Shown: piece after piece, positions 6,959 through 12,785 of the stretch | Layout of the letters: each line of letters begins with the position of its first letter | How positions within the stretch are numbered: position 1 is the first letter of the stretch | DNA from: JBDKTK01 sp964556675 | Lineage (GTDB): Bacteria > Desulfobacterota > Syntrophia > Syntrophales > UBA4778 | Reading direction: 5' to 3' | Assembly: GCA_964556675.1 (NCBI GenBank) | Contig: CAZKYN010000087.1 | Span: 1 to 12,785, forward strand | DNA: 12,785 bases | Notes under the pieces: generated by a model | Database searches by the model: none | Told to the model about the DNA's origin: nothing | What the model saw: only the letters and a program-made list of their open reading frames with translations | Translations under genes and position numbers: made by a program

Positions 6959-7698
6959 AGCAGGACAGGCCTGAAGCCCCTTTCAAATTCGTATTTTACG
7001 ACGGCCCAGAAATCCTTTGATTTATCGGAACTGCAGCTGATGGCGACCTGATCGACTCCCAGGCTGGATTTGACCGACCCCCATACATCCATATTGCCCT
7101 GCGGGTGAGGAGGACAGGCCGTCCGGATTCCGTAACGCTGCAGCATCGCGCAAAAATGTATATCCTCCCCGAACGTCCTCAAAAGCGGCTCCTCATCCCA
7201 GAAAAAGCGCGCCCACTCGCGCCGGAAGAACCAGCTGTGGCCTACAGTATCGACGAACTCCAGATTGCTGTTCATCCCCTCCCAGCCCATACGGGGTTTC
7301 TCCGTCTTTAATTCCGATGTTGAGAGATAGCGAAGGCCGATTGCGCCGCAAATACATTTTTCGGAATCGACATAATTGAGGCAGTTTTCAAACCATCTGT
7401 TCCCGGGCATAGTGTCGTCATCAAAAATACAGACATAATCGCCTTCCAAACATGATGCCAGGCAAAACCGGGGAATAATCCCGAAATTAAAATCGCAGAT
7501 TATCTTTTTTACGTACTTGTCATTTTTGAATTCGACCAGCTTTTTTCTCTCAATAAATCCCAGCTTCTTGAGCGGCTGGTTGTACCACAGCACGATTTCG
7601 GCGGGCCGGACAGTCTGGTCGAGGACACGCTGGACCTGCTCTTCCAGGTTTTGCGGTCGCATCCAGGCGGTCAAAATAACGGAAATCTTGCTTTGCAT
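6955..7698 (-). CDS. Glycosyltransferase family 2
   Basis: A 247-residue GT-A fold transferase. It begins with the family-2 nucleotide-binding strand KISVILTAWMRP (4-15), has the metal-binding triad DDD at 93-95 within CIFDDDTMPG, and GEDIHFCAML (177-186) supplying the likely catalytic acidic residue. It has no signal peptide and only marginally hydrophobic stretches, so it should act at the cytoplasmic face of the membrane, adding a sugar from a nucleotide donor to a growing glycan. It is coupled by an ATGA overlap to wecB downstream, which suggests that its donor may be UDP-ManNAc or that both serve the same repeat unit; this is inference. Start at the ATG 7696-7698, with only a weak GAGAG ribosome site. 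Donor and acceptor cannot be determined. Confidence 0.88.
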   Translation of the reverse strand: MQSKISVILTAWMRPQNLEEQVQRVLDQTVRPAEIVLWYNQPLKKLGFIERKKLVEFKNDKYVKKIICDFNFGIIPRFCLASCLEGDYVCIFDDDTMPGNRWFENCLNYVDSEKCICGAIGLRYLSTSELKTEKPRMGWEGMNSNLEFVDTVGHSWFFRREWARFFWDEEPLLRTFGEDIHFCAMLQRYGIRTACPPHPQGNMDVWGSVKSSLGVDQVAISCSSDKSKDFWAVVKYEFERGFRPVLL

Positions 7699-7731
7699 CG
7701 AAAAAAATCTCTCAGAGGATCAGTCGGCGCC

Positions 7732-7740
7732 TATATAGCA
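7732..7740 (-). promoter_or_regulatory. Candidate extended -10 promoter for the GT2-wecB operon
   Basis: The minus strand reads TGCTATATA, an extended -10 element (TGn followed by a hexamer with four of six matches). No good -35 is present at the usual distance. Transcription would start near 7725, about 27 bases before the GT2 start. Confidence 0.3.
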
Positions 7741-7778
7741 CAATTGCCGCCAGTATTCTTGGTATATTTGCATGCCGT

Positions 7779-7793
7779 AATGCGCATTTGCGC
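7779..7793. promoter_or_regulatory. Overlapping palindromes, possible operator
   Basis: AATGCGCATT (7779-7788) is a perfect 10-base palindrome, and GCGCA-TT-TGCGC (7782-7793) is an overlapping perfect inverted repeat; GCATGC lies just to the left (7770-7775). The cluster is midway between the two predicted start sites of divergent operons, a usual place for a regulator site. No binding protein is identifiable. Confidence 0.25.
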
Positions 7794-7811
7794 GTGATTT
7801 TATGATGGATT

Positions 7812-7820
7812 TGATATATT
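7812..7820 (+). promoter_or_regulatory. Candidate extended -10 promoter for the plus-strand GT2 pair
   Basis: The sequence TGATATATT combines a TGn element with a hexamer matching the -10 consensus at five of six positions. A clear -35 is lacking. Transcription would begin near 7827, giving a leader of about 28 bases before the first gene. Confidence 0.3.
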
Positions 7821-7846
7821 TTGCCCGTCAATAAACCAAGGACTTG

Positions 7847-7858
7847 ATGTTCTCATGA
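7847..7858 (+). other. Three-codon leader minigene overlapping the start of the WaaE-like gene
   Basis: ATG-TTC-TCA-TGA is placed four bases after AAGGA (7838-7842), while the real gene's ATG at 7855 is twelve bases from that ribosome site. The minigene's TGA (7856-7858) overlaps the real ATG as ATGA, so termination-reinitiation is conceivable. This arrangement is seen directly; function is inferred. Confidence 0.3.
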
Positions 7859-8646
7859 ACAGGCCGGAAATATCCATTGCCGTTATAACAAAAAACGAGG
7901 AAGACAAGATCCTTTCCTGCCTGGAGAGCGTCAGGTTTGCCGGCCAGGTGGTAGTCGTTGATTCCGGCAGCTCCGACAACACAGTGCGGATTGCCCGCGA
8001 TTTCGGGTGCGATGTTTACGTCGAAGACTGGAAGGGTTTCGGCGCCCAGAAGCAATCGGCGATCGACAAATGCCGCAACGCCTGGGTCTTCGTTCTCGAT
8101 GCCGATGAGCGAATACCTTCCGATACAGCATCGAAAGTCATTGGGATAAGCGCAATGGCTTCGGCAGTCGCAGGCTACAGCTTCCCCCGAAAAAATTTTT
8201 TCCAGGGAAAGTGGATCAGGCACATGGGCTGGTGGCCCGACAGGGTGGTAAGGTTTTTTAGGAAAGGGCGCGGCCGGATGAGCGATAGCGCGGTGCACGA
8301 GTCCGTTATCATCGACGGCTCCGTGGAAAATCTGGATTGCCCTATTGAGCACTTCACCGAGAGCGATCTGAGCAGGATACTCCAGAAAATAAACCAGTAT
8401 TCATCACTGGGGGCAGAGCAGGAGTTCAGAAAAGGCAGGAAATGCTCGGTGTGGGAGGCGGCAATCAGGGCGGAACTTGCCTTCTTTCAGAATTATGTGA
8501 TCCGGCTCGGGTTCCTCGACGGCCGCCAGGGATTCACGCTGTCCATGACGGATGCCATCAATAAATTTTCCAAATACGCCAAGTTGTCCGTTTTGAATAT
8601 GGAAGCAAAAAGGCGCAATGACCGATCTGACAATAGTCATCGTTAA
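7855..8646 (+). CDS. Glycosyltransferase family 2, WaaE/KdtX-like
   Basis: A 263-residue soluble GT-A glycosyltransferase resembling the LPS-core beta-1,4-glucosyltransferase group (WaaE/KdtX). Motifs: SIAVITKNEE (7-16), VVVDSGSSDNT (33-43), the metal-binding DAD at 82-84 in VLDADERIP, the family stretch around GWWPDRVVRFF (125-135), and VHES (147-150), the usual site of acidic active residues in this group. It would add a hexose to lipid A core or to another membrane-linked glycan on the cytoplasmic side. The start at 7855 is the only ATG giving a full N-terminus; its ribosome site AAGGA is unusually far away (12 bases), see the leader minigene. Its final 29 bases overlap the next glycosyltransferase gene, implying translational coupling. 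Acceptor is unknown; the WaaE resemblance does not prove a core-LPS role. Confidence 0.88.
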   Translation: MNRPEISIAVITKNEEDKILSCLESVRFAGQVVVVDSGSSDNTVRIARDFGCDVYVEDWKGFGAQKQSAIDKCRNAWVFVLDADERIPSDTASKVIGISAMASAVAGYSFPRKNFFQGKWIRHMGWWPDRVVRFFRKGRGRMSDSAVHESVIIDGSVENLDCPIEHFTESDLSRILQKINQYSSLGAEQEFRKGRKCSVWEAAIRAELAFFQNYVIRLGFLDGRQGFTLSMTDAINKFSKYAKLSVLNMEAKRRNDRSDNSHR

Positions 8647-9550
8647 TTACAACACCAGGGAACTCGCCGTCGCCTGCCTGGAATCCGTTTACAAAACAAT
8701 CAGGGATATCTCATTCGAAATATTTGTCGTGGACAACGCATCAACTGACGGCAGCGCCGGTATCATCAAAACGAAGTTCCCTGCGGTAAAACTGGTCGAA
8801 AACAGCACAAACCTGGGATTTGCGGCCGCCAACAACCAGGCCCTGAAAGTAATGCAGGGCCGCTACGCCCTGCTGCTCAATTCAGATACAGTGCTTACGG
8901 AAGAAGCAGTAAGCAAACTGTTCTCGTTCATGGAAGGGCATCCCGATGCTGCAATGTCCTGCGGCCAGCTGCTCAATAGTGATGGGACCAAACAGAACTC
9001 TATCGCGGGCTTCCCGGATTTGCTGACGCTGACCTTTAATGTTGCCCTCCTGGAATACCTGTTCCCGAAACGATATCCCAGCAAAAGGCACTCTTACAGG
9101 GAACCTATAGAAATAGATTCAGGGATCGGGGCTTGTCTGATGGTCAGGAGGAAGGCTATTGAAGAGGTGGGGATTTTAGACGAGAGATACTTCTTTTTTC
9201 TGGAGGAGACAGACTGGGCGTTGCAGATGAAAAACGCTGGATGGAAAATATACCATGTGCCGGATGCGTTCATTTACCATTTGCAGGGGCAGAGCATCGG
9301 CCATAATATCAGGTCCAGGGTCCTGTTTTACAGGTCGAGGTACATCTATTTCCGAAAATGGAAAGGCGGTCTTTATTACTCGCTCGTCTGCCTGGTCATA
9401 TTCATGAGGCTGCTGGTGAACTGGACTTTCACTCTGGGGGCTAATATTCTGACAGCGGGTCTGCTCAGCCCTTTGAGGGATAAACTAGCCTTGTACTCAA
9501 AGCTTCTGGTCTGGCATCTGCGGGGATGTCCCGGGCAGTATCAGGATTGA
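8618..9550 (+). CDS. Glycosyltransferase family 2, rhamnosyltransferase (WbbL)-like
   Basis: A 310-residue GT2 enzyme. Visible are the N-terminal strand LTIVIVNYNT (4-13), VVDNASTDGS (37-46), NLGFAAANN (65-73), the DxD-equivalent NSD (88-90), and EETDW (196-200) as the probable catalytic acidic segment, followed by HLQGQS (221-226). This arrangement is typical of the WbbL-like group that transfers rhamnose or similar deoxysugars in O-antigen or arabinogalactan-like glycans. A hydrophobic region near 252-283 may anchor the C-terminus to the membrane. The gene begins inside the preceding GT2 gene (29-base overlap) with AAGG a few bases before the ATG. Its last 10 bases overlap the convergent dehydratase gene. 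No dTDP-rhamnose genes are in the window, so the sugar is uncertain. Confidence 0.87.
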   Translation: MTDLTIVIVNYNTRELAVACLESVYKTIRDISFEIFVVDNASTDGSAGIIKTKFPAVKLVENSTNLGFAAANNQALKVMQGRYALLLNSDTVLTEEAVSKLFSFMEGHPDAAMSCGQLLNSDGTKQNSIAGFPDLLTLTFNVALLEYLFPKRYPSKRHSYREPIEIDSGIGACLMVRRKAIEEVGILDERYFFFLEETDWALQMKNAGWKIYHVPDAFIYHLQGQSIGHNIRSRVLFYRSRYIYFRKWKGGLYYSLVCLVIFMRLLVNWTFTLGANILTAGLLSPLRDKLALYSKLLVWHLRGCPGQYQD

Positions 9551-11385
9551 GGGTTGTATTCGGGGACGATTTGCTTCAGCTTATCTTTGATCAGAGGGGC
9601 ATCGCACCCGACTGAGAGTTGGAGAAGCTCATCCACAAGAGCCTGCAGGTGTCCGGTATTCCCATCGCGGCTGCGCAGCACGACAATTTTCTCATGATAT
9701 GTTTCGACTATGCCCTCGCCCTTGGTGATCAGCTCCTCATAAAGTTTCTCCCCCGGGCGCAGGCCGATGAATTTGATCGGGATATCCTTGTCCGGCTCCA
9801 ATCCATGCAAGCGGATCAGTTCCCGTGCCATGTCCAGGATGCGTACGGGCTTTCCCATGTCCAGGATAAAGATCTCACCGCCCTCGCCCATGGCGCCCGC
9901 CTGTAAAATCAACTGGGCCGCTTCCGGAATGCTCATGAAGTATCTCTGCATATCCGGATGGGTAACTGTGACGGGTCCCCCTTGAGCAATCTGCTTCTGG
10001 AATATGGGGATGGCCGAACCGGAGCTGCCGATGACATTTCCGAAGCGGACCGCTATGAAGCTGGTCCCGTTGCCATTGGCCGTCTGGATGAGCATTTCCG
10101 CGATCCTTTTCGTGGCGCCCATCACGTTTGTCGGCCGCACAGCCTTATCCGTCGAAACCAGGACAAATTTTTTGACATTCGATTCCATTGCCGCATCAAT
10201 AAGGTTCCGGGTGCCGAGGACATTATTGAACACAGTCTCCCAGGGGGTAATCTCCTGGAGGGGGACGTGCTTGTATGCCGCCGCGTGGAAAACGACGTCC
10301 GGCTTGAAGAAATCAAACACGCGGCGGACGGATCTGCCGTCCCGGATATCGGCCAGAAAGCTCTCAACTGTGGTGTCCTCAAGCTTTTGCCGGATTTCCA
10401 TCTCGATCTGGAACAGGTTGAATTCGCTGAACTCGATTAATCCCAGGGCTTGTGGCTTGAACCTGCCTATCTGCCGAATCAATTCGCTGCCGATGGACCC
10501 GCCTGCTCCCGTGACCAGCACGCGCTTGTTCTTCAGATACGAGTCGATTTTATCCTGCTCAAGGTAGACCTCATCTCTTCCCAGGAGGTCTTCAAGGGTA
10601 ATATTCCTTATGGCTTTGAGGGACAGTTTACCGCCGATAAGCTCTCCCATGTTGGGTATGATGCGTACCCGTTTGCCGATGCGCTCGCAGGCGGAAACGA
10701 TTTTCCTGATGACCTCGCCCCCGGCAGATGGGATTGCTATCAGTACCTCGTCAAAGTATGACTTGAATTGCTGGACCTGGTCGAGATTCCCGAGCACCGG
10801 GACGCCGTGGATTGCCTTGCCCCGCTTATAAGGGTCGTCGTCGAGGAAGCCGACGACGTTGTAATTGAGACCCGGGTTGTCGTTGATTTCCCGTAACACC
10901 TTTTCGCCGGCCCCGCCGGCGCCCACGATCAGCATTCTCTTGAGGTCGGCGGAAGTCCTGAAGCTGAAGAAAGAGCGCAGGTTGTTTGACAGGACCACCC
11001 TTATCCCCGCCCTGATGCCGCCGATCAGGAAAAGGGTAAGAATCCAGTCTATCAGGAACACCGACCGGGAGAATCCTTCAAACCTGTAAAGGAAAAGGAC
11101 ATATAATATTATAATCAAAGACGACGAAACCGATGCCTTTACCACATTGAAGAGGTCGACTAGGCTCGCGTATCTCCACATCCCTGCATAGAGTTTGAAA
11201 AGGAAGAAGACGCCGATTTTCAGGATAACCATGACCGGCAGAATCTTTTTTAAACTCGTCCAGTGTTCGGGAGGGATATTCCCCTCGAACCGCAGCATAT
11301 ATGCGGCGACGAATGAGACGATGATAAAGCAGATGTCCCCCGCCAGGATCAGGTAGAAGTTTCTGTTGCGAATCAGATGTTTCAT
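9541..11385 (-). CDS. Membrane-bound nucleotide-sugar 4,6-dehydratase, CapD/WbpM-like
   Basis: A 614-residue protein of the large WbpM/CapD/PglF group, which converts UDP-GlcNAc to UDP-4-keto-6-deoxy-HexNAc. It begins with four membrane segments (about 11-31, 47-66, 84-101, 108-126), followed by a first Rossmann domain with GAGGAG (155-160) and a second, catalytic SDR domain starting at TGAGGSIGSE (292-301). In the active site STDKAVRPTN (411-420), Asp413 and Lys414 match the acid and base described for FlaA1, and the usual YxxxK tyrosine is replaced by Met (M422xxxK426), as in long-form WbpM-type enzymes. Length is typical. It lies 18 bases downstream of the sugar-1-phosphate transferase gene and is probably the third gene of that operon. 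Whether the 5-position is inverted (L-sugars) or retained (D-sugars) cannot be told from sequence alone. Confidence 0.92.
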   Translation of the reverse strand: MKHLIRNRNFYLILAGDICFIIVSFVAAYMLRFEGNIPPEHWTSLKKILPVMVILKIGVFFLFKLYAGMWRYASLVDLFNVVKASVSSSLIIILYVLFLYRFEGFSRSVFLIDWILTLFLIGGIRAGIRVVLSNNLRSFFSFRTSADLKRMLIVGAGGAGEKVLREINDNPGLNYNVVGFLDDDPYKRGKAIHGVPVLGNLDQVQQFKSYFDEVLIAIPSAGGEVIRKIVSACERIGKRVRIIPNMGELIGGKLSLKAIRNITLEDLLGRDEVYLEQDKIDSYLKNKRVLVTGAGGSIGSELIRQIGRFKPQALGLIEFSEFNLFQIEMEIRQKLEDTTVESFLADIRDGRSVRRVFDFFKPDVVFHAAAYKHVPLQEITPWETVFNNVLGTRNLIDAAMESNVKKFVLVSTDKAVRPTNVMGATKRIAEMLIQTANGNGTSFIAVRFGNVIGSSGSAIPIFQKQIAQGGPVTVTHPDMQRYFMSIPEAAQLILQAGAMGEGGEIFILDMGKPVRILDMARELIRLHGLEPDKDIPIKFIGLRPGEKLYEELITKGEGIVETYHEKIVVLRSRDGNTGHLQALVDELLQLSVGCDAPLIKDKLKQIVPEYNPQS

Positions 11386-11403
11386 GCCGTTGTTCCGCCC
11401 GGT

Positions 11404-11979
11404 TCAGTGCTTGACGCCTTCGGCCCGGACGACCTTCAAAAAAGTCAAATACAGGATTTTGAAATCGAACAATAAAGACCGGTTATTTAAATAAATCTCT
11501 TCGTATTGCACCTTCTGGGGGATCGGAAGATCATCCCGGCCGTTGACCTGTGCCCACCCCGTGATACCGGGCACCAGTCTGTGGATGCCCTTGGCGGTCC
11601 TCAGGCCTATTAGATCGTCCTGGTTGTAAAGGGCGGGCCGCGGGCCGACAAAGCTCATTTTTCCCGTCAGAATGCTCCACAGCTGCGGCATTTCATCAAG
11701 GCTGTATTTACGCAGGAAATGGCCCGGTGGGGTCAGGTATTTTTCCGGGTTGTTGAGGAGGTGCGTGGCGACATCCGGCGTATCGGTCAGCATTGTACGG
11801 AATTTCGGCATCAGGAATATGCGGTTGTTAATTCCGATCCGTTTCGACCAGTGCAGGACCGGGCCCGGCGAGGTGAACTTGACGACCAGGGCCGTGATCA
11901 GGAGCGGTAAGCTGAGGAGTACCAGCAGGACTGAAGCCGCTGACACATCGAAGCACCGCTTCAGGAAGCCTTGTACCAT
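11404..11979 (-). CDS. Small undecaprenyl-phosphate sugar-1-phosphate transferase, PglC/WreU-like
   Basis: A 191-residue monotopic phosphoglycosyltransferase consisting of the catalytic core alone (PF02397 type), without the N-terminal membrane domain of WcaJ/WbaP. Visible are KRCFD (7-11) leading into a hydrophobic reentrant helix (13-33), KFRTM (59-63), the catalytic Asp-Glu pair D95-E96 in SLDEMPQ, GPRP (112-115) and PGITGWAQVNGR (137-148). It attaches a sugar phosphate from a UDP-sugar to undecaprenyl phosphate at the cytoplasmic face, starting the glycan repeat. The start at 11977-11979 gives the usual short N-terminus and lies within the upstream epimerase gene (19-base overlap). Flanked by a reductase and a CapD/WbpM-like dehydratase, its likely substrate is a 6-deoxy-HexNAc such as UDP-QuiNAc, UDP-FucNAc or UDP-bacillosamine, by inference. 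Confidence 0.92.
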   Translation of the reverse strand: MVQGFLKRCFDVSAASVLLVLLSLPLLITALVVKFTSPGPVLHWSKRIGINNRIFLMPKFRTMLTDTPDVATHLLNNPEKYLTPPGHFLRKYSLDEMPQLWSILTGKMSFVGPRPALYNQDDLIGLRTAKGIHRLVPGITGWAQVNGRDDLPIPQKVQYEEIYLNNRSLLFDFKILYLTFLKVVRAEGVKH

Positions 11980-12785
11980 TTTATCGTCTCTTCAATACCT
12001 TCCTCCATGGTGCATGGAGGATTCCAGCCGAGGGCCGATTTTATTTTGGATATATCCACGCTCAGGGACCCGACGAGCCGGGACATTTCGTCCCCCTTTC
12101 CGGTAATCCTGCTCAGGATCCCGAGCAGCGGGACGGGGCAGGGCAAAAGCGCGGGCCTTGAATTCAATCCGGAAGCAATCATTTTGATCAACTCGGGGGT
12201 GGAAACGTCCCGGCCATCGCTTACCATGAATGTCGAACCGGCCGCCCCGGGATGGCCGGCGCAAACGCAAATGGCGTCAACCAGGTTGTGGACGTATACG
12301 AAGCTCCGCCTGTTCCGCGCGCTTGCGAGCGGCAGTGGAATTCCGCATCCGACCAGCTTCATCAAATTAAGAAAGTTCGCCTTCACGCCGGGGCCGTAAA
12401 CCAGCGGCGGCCTCAGGATAGCTGTTTCCAGCCCTGTCTCCGAACTGATTGACCGCAGCATCTGTTCTGCTTCCCACTTGCTGACCCCGTACGGGTCCCG
12501 GGGAGATGGATTGTCGCTTTCCCTATAAGGGGTGGGGTTTTCTTCTCCGTTCACCTTTACGGTGCTTACGTAAATAAAACGTCCAACTTTTTTCAGGGCT
12601 GCGGCTTTACCCAGACCCGCTGTCCCTGCCACGGTAACCCGCCGGTATTCCTTGATTGACCTCCCGTTGCCGATCCTGATATGGACGCTGTCCGCCAGGT
12701 GCACTATTATGTCCGCCTCCTCACAAATCGCCGGATAGATCCTACCCCCGCCGATTTCCATTTCCTGACTCATCTCAACAACTTC
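11961..12785 (-). CDS. NAD-dependent epimerase/reductase (SDR), WbpV/WreQ-like, 5' end beyond the right edge
   Basis: The reading frame is open to the window edge. The first Met in view (12771-12773) is unlikely to be the true start because the N-terminal GxxGxxG nucleotide-binding loop is missing and four further codons (Glu-Val-Val-Glu) precede it. Counting from that Met, the extended-SDR core is clear: DIIVHLAD (21-28), the catalytic Ser/Thr in YVST (68-71), YGVSK with Tyr95 and Lys99, RPPLVYGPG (121-129) and a substrate domain ending near ALGWNPPCTMEEGI. Members of this type next to WbpM-like dehydratases and sugar transferases (WbpV, WreQ) reduce the 4-keto group of UDP-4-keto-6-deoxy-HexNAc, giving UDP-QuiNAc or its epimer. 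The gene overlaps the downstream sugar transferase by 19 bases. SDR identity is secure; the specific reaction is inferred from context. Confidence 0.85.
   Translation of the reverse strand, partial: EVVEMSQEMEIGGGRIYPAICEEADIIVHLADSVHIRIGNGRSIKEYRRVTVAGTAGLGKAAALKKVGRFIYVSTVKVNGEENPTPYRESDNPSPRDPYGVSKWEAEQMLRSISSETGLETAILRPPLVYGPGVKANFLNLMKLVGCGIPLPLASARNRRSFVYVHNLVDAICVCAGHPGAAGSTFMVSDGRDVSTPELIKMIASGLNSRPALLPCPVPLLGILSRITGKGDEMSRLVGSLSVDISKIKSALGWNPPCTMEEGIEETIKWYKAS

Larger units (their letters stand above)
7699..7854. other. Divergent intergenic region between two glycosyltransferase operons
   Basis: 156 bases with no gene of ordinary size. It holds an extended -10 element on each strand, a cluster of short palindromes (7770-7793) midway between them, and a three-codon reading frame just before the plus-strand gene. 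It probably drives both flanking glycan operons. Confidence 0.55.

Noticed and set aside
9518..9540. GC-rich imperfect inverted repeat near the end of the rhamnosyltransferase-like gene, considered as a terminator
   Set aside because: The stem is short with a two-base bulge, it lies inside coding sequence, and no T-run follows on either strand.
10122..10567. Open frames of 80-190 codons opposite or out of frame with the CapD/WbpM-like gene, and similar frames opposite the thiolase and ligase
   Set aside because: They lie entirely within strongly conserved genes, show no recognisable family motifs, and lack ribosome sites; they are by-products of the real genes' codon use.
1..12785. CRISPR arrays, tRNA or rRNA genes, insertion sequences, prophage or attachment sites
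   Set aside because: Reading both strands I found no regularly spaced repeats, no cloverleaf-like sequence with a CCA end, no transposase or integrase motifs and no long terminal repeats.

Overview
The window is a chromosomal segment from a bacterium with a Gram-negative type of surface polysaccharide. It carries eleven complete or nearly complete genes plus two cut by the window edges. Gene content (acyl-CoA ligase with tandem thiolases, folD, WbpM-like and WbpV-like sugar enzymes, WaaE-like transferase), roughly even base composition and strong AGGAGG-type ribosome sites fit a Deltaproteobacteria/Desulfobacterota-like anaerobe. That placement is an inference from family resemblance only. 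I see no tRNA, rRNA, CRISPR array, insertion sequence or prophage gene.

Layout. Positions 1-3215 (minus strand) hold an acyl-CoA metabolism operon read right to left: an AMP-dependent acyl-CoA ligase, a thiolase, and a second thiolase that runs off the left edge. A divergent intergenic region (3216-3409) separates it from folD (plus), which is followed 29 bases later by a multi-spanning GT39/ArnT-like membrane glycosyltransferase. From 5906 onward everything belongs to surface glycan synthesis: a minus-strand pair (GT2 glycosyltransferase and wecB, ATGA overlap), a second divergent promoter region (7699-7854), a plus-strand pair of GT2 glycosyltransferases (WaaE-like and rhamnosyltransferase-like, 29-base overlap), and a minus-strand cluster of NAD-dependent epimerase/reductase, small sugar-1-phosphate transferase and CapD/WbpM-like dehydratase entering from the right edge.

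How the genes work together. The three right-hand genes form a plausible complete route from UDP-GlcNAc to a lipid-linked 6-deoxy-HexNAc: 4,6-dehydration (CapD/WbpM type), 4-keto reduction (SDR), then transfer of the sugar phosphate to undecaprenyl phosphate (PglC/WreU type). The GT2 enzymes would extend this primer, WecB would supply UDP-ManNAc, and the GT39-like protein could add a sugar from a polyprenyl-phosphate donor on the outer side of the membrane.

The points most worth a second look are an acyl-CoA ligase lacking two normally conserved lysines, thiolases with an extra N-terminal segment or internal insertion, a three-codon leader minigene whose stop overlaps the start of the WaaE-like gene, and two convergent gene pairs whose coding ends overlap. 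Nothing here looks like a wholly new type of system; it is mostly well-known families in a compact and partly unusual arrangement.
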